The position numbers and the translations under genes were made by a program. Below, one piece after another: positions 56,384-64,000 of a stretch of 64,000 nt of DNA. This DNA is from an uncultured Atopobiaceae bacterium (GTDB lineage Bacteria; Actinomycetota; Coriobacteriia; Coriobacteriales; Atopobiaceae), in NCBI GenBank assembly GCA_944321515.1, contig CALULO010000003.1, positions 149,960 to 213,959 of the forward strand. The letters run 5' to 3'. Numbering within the stretch: the stretch's first letter is position 1; the number at the start of each line of letters is the position of its first letter. The notes under the pieces were generated by a model. It was not told the origin of the DNA, ran no database searches, and was given only the letters and a program-made list of their open reading frames with translations.

Positions 56384-56415
56384 GCCCCCTCGCCAATCCC
56401 CCATGGCGAGGGGGC
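56384..56415 (+). terminator. Terminator after the molybdenum hydroxylase operon
   Basis: A perfect 12 bp stem GCCCCCTCGCCA (56384-56395) with 56404-56415, loop 8 nt, followed by a pyrimidine-rich GCTCCTCTTCCTCT. A TAGAAT at 56435-56440 behind it could be the -10 of the next exporter operon. Confidence 0.75.
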
Positions 56416-56470
56416 GCTCCTCTTCCTCTGGCGCTAGAATCGTAGGGTTGGAACTCCCACCGGAGGTCGT

Positions 56471-58201
56471 ATGTTCAAGCTCAGGAGATACCTTGCCGGG
56501 CACTACGTCGAGTGCGTGCTCGCCCCCCTGTTCAAGATGCTCGAGGCGCTGCTGCAGCTCCTCGTCCCGCTCGCGATGGCGCAGGTCATCGACGTCGGCA
56601 TCCCCGCCCGCGACTCCGGCTACGTGCTCGCCCACGGAGCCCTGCTCGTGGGCATGGGCGTCTTTGCGTGGGGCATCTCGGTCACGGCCCAGTTCTTCTG
56701 CTCCAAGCTCGCCGCGGCGTTCGGCACCGCCCTGCGCGACGACCTCTTCGCCCACGTGCTCAGCCTCTCCCGCGCCGACGTGGAGCGCATCGGTCGCGCC
56801 AGCCTCACCACCCGCCTCACCAACGACTCGCAGCAGGTCCAGGACGGCCTCAACATGTTCTTCCGCCTGATCCTGCGCTCGCCGTTCGTGACGCTTGGCA
56901 CCGTGGTCGCCGCCTGGGTGGTGGACGGCGTGGAGGGCGCGGCGCTGCTTGCTGCCGTGCTCGTCTCCTTTGCCCTGGTCATGGGCTTCATGCGCGTCAC
57001 CACCTCCCGCTACCGCCAGATCCAGCGCGGCCTGGACGAGGTGCTCCTGCGCGTCGCCGAGAACCTCGAGGGCGTCCGCGTGCTGCGCGCCTTCCGCCGC
57101 GAGCCCGACGAGCGCGCCTCCTTTGCCGAGGCGGCCGGCACCGTGCGCGACCGCCAGGTCTCCACCGGGGACGTCTCCGCCCTGGTGAACCCGCTCACCT
57201 ACGTGGCCATCAACTGCGGCCTCATAGCGCTCCTCTGGCTCGGCGGCGTCCAGGTTGACGTCGGGCACCTCACGCAGGGCCAGCTCGTCGCCCTCGTGAG
57301 CTACGTGAGCCAGGCCCTCGTGGAGCTCCTCAAGCTCACCAACCTCATCGTGCTGCTCTCCAAGGCCTCGGCCTGCGCCCACCGTCTGAACGAGGTCTTC
57401 GAGACCGTCCCCTCCATGGCCGACGGCACCCGCGAGGCCGCGCTCGTGCCGGGCGAGCCCGCGCTCTCCTTCGACGACGTGAGCTTCACCTACGCGGGCG
57501 GCGCGGGGCCCGCGCTCTCCCACGTGAGCTTCGAGCTGCCCGTGGGCGGGACCCTCGGCGTGATCGGGGGCACCGGCTCGGGCAAGTCCACGCTCGCGAG
57601 CCTCGCCCTGCGCTTCTACGACGTGAGCGACGGAGCGGTCCGCGTGGGCGGCACCGACGTCCGCGAGCTCACGCGCCCCTCGCTGCGTCGCGTCGTCTCC
57701 CTCGTGGAGCAGGGCGCGCAGCTCTTCTCCGGAACCGTCGCCTCCAACCTGCGCTGGGGCCGCTCCGATGCCGGCGAGAAGGACCTCGAGGCGGCCCTCG
57801 CCACCGCGCAGGCCGCGGGCGTCGTCGCCGGGAAGGACGGCGGCCTCGAGGCCCCGGTGGAGCAGTTCGGCCGCAACTTCTCGGGCGGCCAGCGCCAGCG
57901 CCTGGCCATCGCCCGGACGCTCGCGCGCCGCCCCGGCGTCCTCGTGCTCGACGACGCGTCCTCCGCCCTCGACTACGCCACCGACGCCGCGCTGCGCCGC
58001 GCCGTCGCGCGGGACTGCGCGGGGACCGCCGTCGTCACCATCTCGCAGCGCGTGACCGCGGTGCGACAGGCCGACCAGATCCTCGTGCTCGACGGCGGAC
58101 GGCAGGTGGGCCTGGGCACCCACGAGGAGCTTCTCGCCAGCTGCCCGGTCTACCGCGAGATCTGCGAGTCCCAGCTGACCCCCGAGGAGGTGGCCCGATG
58201 A
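56471..58201 (+). CDS. Heterodimeric ABC exporter, degenerate-site subunit (pair 3)
   Basis: 576 aa: membrane domain about 10-320 and nucleotide-binding domain about 340-575. Walker A GGTGSGKS is canonical here. Signature FSGGQ is intact, Walker B is LVLDD with Asp replacing Glu, and the H-loop is ISQRVTAV (Gln for His). It therefore forms the degenerate ATP site, as in pairs 1 and 2, but is only distantly similar to them and is not part of that duplication. ATG 56471 follows GGAGG. It overlaps the partner gene by 4 bp (ATGA). Confidence 0.9.
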   Translation: MFKLRRYLAGHYVECVLAPLFKMLEALLQLLVPLAMAQVIDVGIPARDSGYVLAHGALLVGMGVFAWGISVTAQFFCSKLAAAFGTALRDDLFAHVLSLSRADVERIGRASLTTRLTNDSQQVQDGLNMFFRLILRSPFVTLGTVVAAWVVDGVEGAALLAAVLVSFALVMGFMRVTTSRYRQIQRGLDEVLLRVAENLEGVRVLRAFRREPDERASFAEAAGTVRDRQVSTGDVSALVNPLTYVAINCGLIALLWLGGVQVDVGHLTQGQLVALVSYVSQALVELLKLTNLIVLLSKASACAHRLNEVFETVPSMADGTREAALVPGEPALSFDDVSFTYAGGAGPALSHVSFELPVGGTLGVIGGTGSGKSTLASLALRFYDVSDGAVRVGGTDVRELTRPSLRRVVSLVEQGAQLFSGTVASNLRWGRSDAGEKDLEAALATAQAAGVVAGKDGGLEAPVEQFGRNFSGGQRQRLAIARTLARRPGVLVLDDASSALDYATDAALRRAVARDCAGTAVVTISQRVTAVRQADQILVLDGGRQVGLGTHEELLASCPVYREICESQLTPEEVAR

Positions 58202-59976
58202 TCGGCAAAAAGAGCGCGCGGGCCGTCCGCGCGTCGCGCGGCGGCGACGGAACCGTCCGCCGCATGGTCGGCCTCTTCTCGCACAGGAGGGCGAGCGTGG
58301 CGGCCTCGGCGGCGCTCGCGGTCGCCGTGGTGGTAGGCACGCTCTCCCTGCCGGTGCTCTCCGGCCAGGCCGTGGACTGCGTCGTGGGGCCGGGGCAGGT
58401 GGACTTCGCCGGGCTGCGACGCGCGCTCTCGGCCATAGCGGTGGCCCTTACGGGCACGGCGATGGCGCAGTGGGCGCTCACGGCGCTCACCAACCGCCTC
58501 GCCTTCGGGGCCGCGCTCGAGCTGCGCCGGGCCGCCTTCGACCGCATCCAGGAGCTCCCCCTCTCCTACCTCGACTCCCACGGCCACGGCGACCTCGCCA
58601 GCCGCATCGTCACTGACGCCGACCAGCTCTCCAACGGCCTGCTCATGGCTTTCCAGCAGCTGCCCACCGGCATCCTCACCATCGTGGTGACGCTCGCGTT
58701 CATGTTCGTGCTCAACCTCGCCATCGCGGCGGTGGTGGCGCTGCTCACCCCCATCTCCGTGTTCACGGCGCGCTTCATCGCCACGCACAGCGCGCGGCAC
58801 TTCTCCGGCCAGACCCGCCTGCGCGGCGAGCTCACCGCATACGCGGAGGAGATGATCGGCGGCATCTCGGCCGTCGAGACCTTCCAGACCCAGCGGGAGG
58901 TCCACGAGCGCTTCGCCGCGACAGACGCGAGACTCGGGCAGGAGAGCTTCAAGGCCGTGTTCTTCTCGTCGCTGGTGAACCCCACCACGCGCTTTGCCAA
59001 CGCGCTGGTGTATGCCGCCATCGGGATCTTTGGGGCCTTCGTGGCCATGTCCGGCGGCATCACGGTGGGCGGGCTCTCAGCCTTCCTGGGGTACGCGGAC
59101 CAGTACGCCAAGCCCTTCAACGACATCTCGGGCGTGGCCACCGAGCTGCAGAACTCCGTGGCGTGCGCCCGCCGGCTCTTCGAGCTCATCGACGAGCCCG
59201 CAGAGGAGCCCGACGCCCCCGACGCCGCCGTGCTCGCCGCCCCGCGCGGCGAGGTGCGCCTGAACCACGTGGCCTTTGGCTACGTGCCCGGCCGGCCCAT
59301 CCTATCCGGCGTGGACCTCTCCGTGCGCCCCGGCCAGCGGATCGCCCTTGTCGGCGAGACGGGCTGCGGCAAGACTACCCTCATCAACCTGCTCATGCGC
59401 TTCTATGACGTAGACGGTGGCTCGGCGACCGTGGACGGGCGCGACGTGCGGGAGTGGACCAGGGCGAGCCTGCGCGCGGGCTGGGGCATGGTGCTCCAGG
59501 ACACGTGGGTGCGGCGTGCGTCGGTCTTCGAGAACGTGGCGATGGGACGGCCCGGGGCCACGCTGGAGGAGGTGCGCGCCGCCTGCCGCGAGGCCTACGC
59601 GGACGACTTCGTGGAGCGCCTGCCCGAGGGCTACGACACCGTGCTCGACGGCAGCGAGTCGCTCTCCGCGGGGCAGCGCCAGCTCCTCTGCATCGCGCGC
59701 GTCATGCTCGCGCGGCCGGCCATGCTCATCCTGGACGAGGCTACCTCGAACATCGACACGCGCACGGAGCTCCTGGTCCAGCGCGCCTTCGCACGCCTCA
59801 TGGAGGGTCGCACGAGCTTCGTGGTGGCGCACCGCCTCTCCACCGTGCGCGACGCCGACCTCATCTGCGTGATGGCGGACGGCCGCATCGCCGAGCGCGG
59901 CACCCACGAGGAGCTCCTCGCCGCCGGCGGGCGCTACAAGGCAATCTACGAGGCCCAGTTCGCCCCCACGGAGTAG
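58198..59976 (+). CDS. Heterodimeric ABC exporter, catalytic-site subunit (pair 3)
   Basis: 592 aa partner. Walker A GETGCGKT, degenerate signature LSAGQ, Walker B LILDE and H-loop AHRLSTV, so it supplies the catalytic Walker motifs. A basic N-terminus (GKKSARAVRASRGG) precedes the membrane domain. It lacks the acidic/Trp insertion before the nucleotide-binding domain seen in pairs 1 and 2. With the preceding gene it forms a complete exporter; no regulator gene is near. A possible hairpin follows the stop. Confidence 0.9.
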   Translation: MIGKKSARAVRASRGGDGTVRRMVGLFSHRRASVAASAALAVAVVVGTLSLPVLSGQAVDCVVGPGQVDFAGLRRALSAIAVALTGTAMAQWALTALTNRLAFGAALELRRAAFDRIQELPLSYLDSHGHGDLASRIVTDADQLSNGLLMAFQQLPTGILTIVVTLAFMFVLNLAIAAVVALLTPISVFTARFIATHSARHFSGQTRLRGELTAYAEEMIGGISAVETFQTQREVHERFAATDARLGQESFKAVFFSSLVNPTTRFANALVYAAIGIFGAFVAMSGGITVGGLSAFLGYADQYAKPFNDISGVATELQNSVACARRLFELIDEPAEEPDAPDAAVLAAPRGEVRLNHVAFGYVPGRPILSGVDLSVRPGQRIALVGETGCGKTTLINLLMRFYDVDGGSATVDGRDVREWTRASLRAGWGMVLQDTWVRRASVFENVAMGRPGATLEEVRAACREAYADDFVERLPEGYDTVLDGSESLSAGQRQLLCIARVMLARPAMLILDEATSNIDTRTELLVQRAFARLMEGRTSFVVAHRLSTVRDADLICVMADGRIAERGTHEELLAAGGRYKAIYEAQFAPTE

Positions 59977-59983
59977 CGCGCCC

Positions 59984-60024
59984 GCCCCGTGCGGCAGCGC
60001 CGGGCGGATCGAGGGGCACGGGGC
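59984..60024. terminator. Possible terminator after exporter pair 3
   Basis: GCCCCGTGC (59984-59992) pairs with GCACGGGGC (60016-60024); the loop is 23 nt, with no T-tract. It lies between converging genes and is less convincing than the others. Confidence 0.4.
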
Positions 60025-60040
60025 GCAAGATGCGGGAACC

Positions 60041-60235
60041 CTACAGTCCGTGCTCGGCGAGACGGGCGTCGATCTCGCGCAGCGTCACGCGCGCGGCGAA
60101 GAGCTGGCGGTAGGTGGCCGTCTTGACCTTGCCCTCGGCGGCGAGCGCGCTCATCCGCTCGATCGTTGCCGCCAGCTCCGAGCGCACGTCGGCGGCAAAC
60201 GCATCGTAGGCCGCCAGCCTCTCCTCGTCCCCCAT
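60041..60235 (-). CDS. Small uncharacterised protein (64 aa)
   Basis: 64 aa, helical and charged (MGDEERLAAYDAFAADVRS, EIDARLAEHGL), with no membrane segment or known motif. ATG 60235 has a good GGAGGG site. A longer in-frame start (60358) would add 41 Arg/Gly/Pro-rich residues and is rejected. Its composition and codon pattern look coding. It may be a small helical-bundle protein. Confidence 0.6.
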   Translation of the reverse strand: MGDEERLAAYDAFAADVRSELAATIERMSALAAEGKVKTATYRQLFAARVTLREIDARLAEHGL

Positions 60236-60457
60236 CGTCCCTCCATCCTCGGCGCCGGCCGGGGCCGCGCCCGCGGGGCGGGGCCGCCCGCCTCGGCCCT
60301 CATGCCGCCCCTGCCTCGACTCGTTCGGGCGAGTGCTGAGGCGGGCGGCTTTCACCATTGCGCCGATGTTATCAGAGGGGGTCCGGGGGCGTGCGGGCCG
60401 ATGGCCTAATAACGTAGTATTAAGGGTTCGTTAGGGAATCGTCAGGGAAGGACCGAC

Positions 60458-62572
60458 ATGCCCCTCGCCCTTGCACCCATCGTCACGGCCCTGGTCATCG
60501 TCGCCGCGGGCGTCAGCGCGGCCCTCCGCGGGAGGGCGTCCGGGACACGCCCGAGCGTGGCCTCGCTCGTCTGGCTCACCGTCCCCGTGGTCGCGCTCGC
60601 CGCCGTCGCGGCCGTGTGCGCACGGGGCCTCTACGTCGGGGACTCCGACGGGATCGCCCCGCTCTGCGTCTCTGCCCTGGTCGCGGGTACGGCGGCCCTC
60701 CTTCGCGACCAGGCGCTCAAGGCCCTCGACGCGCTGGCGGCACGGCTCGGCGTCTCGCGCCGCGTGCCGCGCGCCGTGCTTGCCGTCGTCGTTCTTCTCG
60801 CCTGCTCGGCCTTCGGGGTCCTCGCGATCGAGGTCCCCTACAACCCGGCGACGCTCACCGCCCTGCCCCGCTTCGCCCTCGTCGAGGGGCTCCTTGTCCT
60901 CGTCGGCCTCACCCTGCTGTACTTCCTCTTCCAGCGGAGGGGCGCGGGGGTGGCGCTTGGCGTGGCGCTCTGCCTGTCCACGGGCGTCGCCCAGTACTTC
61001 ATGAGCAGCTTCAAGGCCGCCGCCATCCTCCCCAACGACCTCTTTGCGCTCGGCACCGCCGCGGCAGTGAGCGGCGCCTACGTCTACCAGGTCAACGGCG
61101 ACGTCCTGTTTGGGCTCTCGTGCCTCATGGTCGCCGTGGCGCTCTGCGCCCTCGTGGCGCCGGTCAGCCCCGAGGGGTCCACCGGCCGCGTCCGAGGCAC
61201 CGTGGCGAACCTCGCGTGCGCGGCCCTCGCGTTCGTCGTGCTGTGGGCGGGGGTCACCGTGCCGAGCTACTTCGACGACCTGGGCGTCGAGATGAAGTAC
61301 TGGTACGCGCTCGACTACTACGAGCGCCAGGGCTTCCTCCCGACCTTCATCGCCGTGGCCCAGGACCTCCCCATCGACGTCCCCGAGGGCTACAGCACCG
61401 CCGAGGCGGCCGACCTTGAGGCGAGCTACGCCGAGACGTACGACCAGACGCTCGGGGCTGAGGGCTCGCGCGCCGCGGCGGAGGCCCAGTTCGCGGGCGA
61501 GCGCCCCACCGTCATCTGCGTGATGAACGAGACCTTCGCCGACCTGTCCGTGCTCGACGGGGCCTCGTGGGGCTACGAGGGCATCCCGTTCTACGACTCG
61601 GTGGGCGACGCCGTCATGAGGGGGCCCCTCGACGTCTCGGTCCTAGGAGGGGGCACCTGCAACTCCGAGTTCGAGTTCCTGACCGGGATACCCCTCGACT
61701 ACGTGGGCGACGGCAAGTACCCCTACTCGCTCTACGACCTCTCCGGCGCGCCGAGCCTCGCCAAGCAGTTCTCCGAGCTCGGCTACTCGACCACCGCGAT
61801 CCACCCGAACTTCGCCTCCAACTGGAACCGGGACCGCGCCTACGAGGCGCTCGGCTTCGACAGGTTCCTCTCGTTCGACGCCTTCGACAACGCCGACTAC
61901 TTCCACAGCGGCGTCTCGGACGCCGAGACCTACGACAAGGTCCTCGAGCTCCTCGAGCAGGACGACTCGCCGCAGTTCATCTTCGACGTGACCATGCAGA
62001 ACCACTCGGGATACGACCAGGGCAACATCGGCGACGTGAGCCAGTACGCGGTCGACGGCGTGAGCGACTACGACAACGGGAGGCTCTCGGAGTACCTCGG
62101 CTGCATCTCCGAGTCGGACCGGGCGCTCGCCGAGTTCATGGCCGAGCTCAAGAAGCTCGACCGCCCCGTCGTGCTCGTCTTCTTCGGCGACCACCAGCCC
62201 GCGCTCTCCTCGATCGTCAACGACGCTCTCTACCCCGACGAGGACGAGTTCGAGCACAACCTCCGCACCTACGAGACGACCTACCTCGTGTGGGCCAACT
62301 ACGACCTCGCCGGCAGCGCACAGGACTCCCAGGTCATAGAGACGAGCCCCGCCTACCTCGCCGCCCTCACCGCGAACGCCATCGGGATGCCGCTCACCGA
62401 CTACCAGAAAGCCCTCCTCGTGTCCCGGCTGGACATGCCGAGCATCAGCCTGGTGGGCGTCCGGGACGCCTCGGGCGCTTGGCTCGACCCGGCCTCCGAC
62501 GACGAGCTGCCGACCGCCTACGACGACCTCTCGCGCATCTCCTACCTCGAGTTCGCCGACAAGCTCTCCTGA
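60458..62572 (+). CDS. LTA-synthase-family phosphoglycerol transferase / sulfatase-fold membrane protein
   Basis: 704 aa. About six N-terminal membrane helices (to about 270) precede a large extracellular catalytic domain of the alkaline phosphatase/sulfatase fold. Catalytic features are MNETFADLS (metal Glu), the nucleophile Thr400 in GGTCNSEFEFLTG and FFGDHQP (metal/His). LtaS uses the Thr to move glycerol-phosphate from phosphatidylglycerol to a growing polymer. In a Coriobacteriia-type cell the acceptor may be a lipoteichoic acid or another envelope glycopolymer; this cannot be settled from sequence. ATG 60458 follows GGGAAGG. The AT-rich 60405-60440 region is probably its promoter. It ends 2 nt before a 32 bp hairpin. 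Confidence 0.9.
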   Translation: MPLALAPIVTALVIVAAGVSAALRGRASGTRPSVASLVWLTVPVVALAAVAAVCARGLYVGDSDGIAPLCVSALVAGTAALLRDQALKALDALAARLGVSRRVPRAVLAVVVLLACSAFGVLAIEVPYNPATLTALPRFALVEGLLVLVGLTLLYFLFQRRGAGVALGVALCLSTGVAQYFMSSFKAAAILPNDLFALGTAAAVSGAYVYQVNGDVLFGLSCLMVAVALCALVAPVSPEGSTGRVRGTVANLACAALAFVVLWAGVTVPSYFDDLGVEMKYWYALDYYERQGFLPTFIAVAQDLPIDVPEGYSTAEAADLEASYAETYDQTLGAEGSRAAAEAQFAGERPTVICVMNETFADLSVLDGASWGYEGIPFYDSVGDAVMRGPLDVSVLGGGTCNSEFEFLTGIPLDYVGDGKYPYSLYDLSGAPSLAKQFSELGYSTTAIHPNFASNWNRDRAYEALGFDRFLSFDAFDNADYFHSGVSDAETYDKVLELLEQDDSPQFIFDVTMQNHSGYDQGNIGDVSQYAVDGVSDYDNGRLSEYLGCISESDRALAEFMAELKKLDRPVVLVFFGDHQPALSSIVNDALYPDEDEFEHNLRTYETTYLVWANYDLAGSAQDSQVIETSPAYLAALTANAIGMPLTDYQKALLVSRLDMPSISLVGVRDASGAWLDPASDDELPTAYDDLSRISYLEFADKLS

Positions 62573-62574
62573 GT

Positions 62575-62644
62575 GGGACGAGGGGGACGGAGGCTTCTGT
62601 CCCACCTTTCCGGGTGGGACAGAAGCCTCCGTCCCCCTCGTCCC
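62575..62644. terminator. Perfect 32 bp hairpin (GGGGACGGAGGC family, copy 3)
   Basis: Left arm 62575-62606 and right arm 62613-62644 match without a mismatch around a 6 nt loop. It fills the 76 bp gap between the converging LTA-synthase-like and TIGR00300-like genes, 2 nt after one stop and 4 nt before the other. It may act as a two-way terminator, but it is much longer than usual and belongs to a dispersed family. Confidence 0.9.
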
Positions 62645-62648
62645 GTCG

Positions 62649-63761
62649 TCACATGAGGCCGAGCCCGCGGGCGAGGATCGTGATGAAGTCCTGGACGTTG
62701 GCGATGATGGGCGTGGCGGACAGGCTCCCGCGGTCGAGGAGCTTGTTCACGACGAACTCCGAGACGTCCACGGCGTAGAAGTAGACGGGCCGCACCGCGC
62801 CGTCGGGCGTGACCGTGTAGGAGGGCGTCATGTTGCCCGCCGCGATCGTGTGGAGCATGGTGGCGAGGCAGATCACCGTCGTGGCACCCTCGAGCATCCC
62901 GCGCATCGCCCCCTGCGCCTCGTACGCGTCCCCGATGACGTCGGGGAGCGGCCCGTCGTCGCGGATGGAGCCGGCGAGGACCATCGGGACGCCGCGGCGC
63001 ACGCAGCTCGCGACGATGCCGTCCTCTATGCCCTCCTGCCGCACGAACGCCTCCACGCCGCCCGCCCTGCGGACGCGGTTGATGACGTCAAGGTGGTTGT
63101 AGTGACCGTTGCGCTGCGAGCGCTGCGTGTAGATGTCCTGCCCAAGCGCGGTGTGGAGCGTCGCCGCCTCGAGGTCGTGCGTGGCGAGGGCGTTGCCGGC
63201 CATGACGCCGTCGACGTAGCCGCCCTCAACCATGAGCTGCATGGCGTGACGGGCGTCCGCGTCGAAGGCGAAGGCGGGGCCCATGACCCACACCACCGAA
63301 CCGTGCTCGCGCTCGTGGCGCAGCAGCTCGTAGAGGCGGTCGTAGTCGCTCGCAAAGGCGGTCTCCCGGCTGCGCCCCTGGCGGAAGGAGAACGCGTCGG
63401 CGCCCTCGTCGCCCTGCGACGGGGAAGCGAAGCCGTCAGGGTGGACGAACACGCCCTCGCTGCCGTCCTCGCTGCGGCCAAGCACGACGAGGTCCCCGCG
63501 ACGGAGGTTTCGGTTCTCCACAACGCGGAGCTCGGGGGCGCCCGACGCGTCACGTCCCACGACTATGCTCGCGTCCATGCGGCTGTGCCGGGCGAGGAGC
63601 CACCGGCCTCCCACCCGCACGTACTCCGGGTACATCGAGGTGCTGTGGAAGCCTTCGGGGGCAACCCCGTCCACCTCCACGGAGGCGAGAAGGGCGTCCT
63701 GGGCACCGGAGAGCGGAGAGGAGCCGAAGTCGGGCTCATGATACGCGGGAAGGGTGAACAT
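62649..63761 (-). CDS. TIGR00300/LOR-SDH-domain-like protein (ornithine cyclodeaminase-type?)
   Basis: 370 aa, soluble. The segment QRNGHYNHLDVINRVRRAGG and the nucleotide-fold blocks after it (VPMVLAGSIRDDGPLPDV, GATTVICLATMLHTIAAGNM) resemble the archaeal-type ornithine cyclodeaminase/ArgZ C-terminal family (TIGR00300). That family turns ornithine into proline with bound NAD, or serves in arginine breakdown. I cannot verify a catalytic residue. The N-terminal 120 residues form a beta-rich domain. ATG 63761 follows GGAGA. It is preceded by a single-arm repeat and separated from the next gene by another. Confidence 0.55.
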   Translation of the reverse strand: MFTLPAYHEPDFGSSPLSGAQDALLASVEVDGVAPEGFHSTSMYPEYVRVGGRWLLARHSRMDASIVVGRDASGAPELRVVENRNLRRGDLVVLGRSEDGSEGVFVHPDGFASPSQGDEGADAFSFRQGRSRETAFASDYDRLYELLRHEREHGSVVWVMGPAFAFDADARHAMQLMVEGGYVDGVMAGNALATHDLEAATLHTALGQDIYTQRSQRNGHYNHLDVINRVRRAGGVEAFVRQEGIEDGIVASCVRRGVPMVLAGSIRDDGPLPDVIGDAYEAQGAMRGMLEGATTVICLATMLHTIAAGNMTPSYTVTPDGAVRPVYFYAVDVSEFVVNKLLDRGSLSATPIIANVQDFITILARGLGLM

Positions 63762-63787
63762 AGGCGTCTCCTAGGGTTGGCTGTCCC

Positions 63788-63820
63788 GTGGGACAATGGG
63801 GACGGAGGCTTTCGTCCCAC
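63788..63820. repeat. GGGGACGGAGGC-family element, single arm (copy 4)
   Basis: GTGGGACAATGGGGACGGAG then GCTTTCGTCCCAC. Both ends can pair (GTGGGAC with GTCCCAC). It lies 27 nt upstream of the TIGR00300-like gene start, on its promoter side. Confidence 0.75.
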
Positions 63821-63896
63821 GCGCGTCGCAGGCGAGGCCCCCGAGCCGCCACCACGTTGGGTGTCCCGTCCACCATAGGCCCGCAGAGCCCGCGGA

Positions 63897-63939
63897 ACGA
63901 GGGGGACGGAGGCGTGACAGAAGCCTCCGTCCCCCTCGT
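63897..63939 (-). terminator. GGGGACGGAGGC-family hairpin (copy 5) at the end of the truncated gene
   Basis: ACGAGGGGGACGGAGGC (63897-63913) pairs perfectly with 63923-63939 across a 9 nt loop. It begins 6 nt beyond the stop codon (63945-63947) of the minus-strand gene at the window edge. Confidence 0.8.
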
Positions 63940-63944
63940 CCCAC

Positions 63945-64000
63945 TTAGGCCTGGGGCTGGGCGTAGATGGCCACGAGGTCCTGCAGGATGTCGACCATGC
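63945..64000 (-). CDS. C-terminal end of an unidentified gene
   Basis: Only the last 17 codons and stop TAA (63945-63947) are inside the window; the decoded end is MVDILQDLVAIYAQPQA. It is too short to assign. A repeat-family hairpin follows its stop directly. Confidence 0.45.
   Translation of the reverse strand, partial: MVDILQDLVAIYAQPQA

Overview
This window is high-GC DNA (roughly 70% G+C by eye) from an actinobacterium. The gene content and protein style point to class Coriobacteriia, most likely an Olsenella/Atopobiaceae-type anaerobe: large FtsX-type permeases, several heterodimeric ABC exporters, an ECF vitamin transporter, a fused molybdenum hydroxylase, an aldo/keto reductase with a ferredoxin domain, and GTG starts behind strong ribosome binding sites. 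The genus is an inference. No tRNA, rRNA, CRISPR array, transposase or phage gene was recognised.

Layout. 1-172 is the start of a Tat/lipoprotein, probably PstS. 553-8936 holds two tandem heterodimeric ABC exporter operons with a MarR regulator between them; both end in an almost identical 3' UTR and terminator. 9036-17825 is mostly housekeeping or unknown: an HdeD-like membrane protein, an ABC1/UbiB-type kinase paired with a phasin-like protein, two HAD hydrolases, a DUF1015 protein, a large uncharacterised protein and a DUF6483-like protein. 17932-26523 carries two giant FtsX permeases (one fused to its ATPase) and a BceB-like permease with no ATPase partner. 26663-29403 has a YgjP-like metallopeptidase and CstA.

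29623-35374 is a coherent envelope-stress module: response regulator, sensor kinase with almost no extracellular domain, ABC ATPase and a giant permease. The same 6-4-6 inverted repeat lies before the regulator and before the ATPase. 35410-42524 has a band-7 protein, a secreted or anchored unknown, an Fe-S aldo/keto reductase, a TIM-barrel protein, an AbiEi-like protein with a possible nuclease domain, and xanthine phosphoribosyltransferase. 43053-45744 is a metal-efflux cassette (SmtB-type repressor, free HMA protein, P-type ATPase) with readable promoter and operators. 45844-52087 has a hexapeptide acetyltransferase, a GH3 lipoprotein, a VanA-like D-Ala ligase and a complete ECF transporter. 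52672-59976 has a two-gene molybdenum hydroxylase and a third heterodimeric ABC exporter. 60041-64000 has an LTA-synthase-like enzyme, a TIGR00300-like protein and a truncated gene.

The most unusual signal is in the gaps. At least four families of short inverted repeats fill the intergenic regions. One forms arrays with a 61-62 bp period at three separate loci, alternating a ~22 nt motif in both orientations with variable ~10 nt spacers. Another forms a 32 bp perfect hairpin at a gene end. The 9-mer GGCGAGAAG/CTTCTCGCC recurs in gaps and genes far more often than base composition would give.
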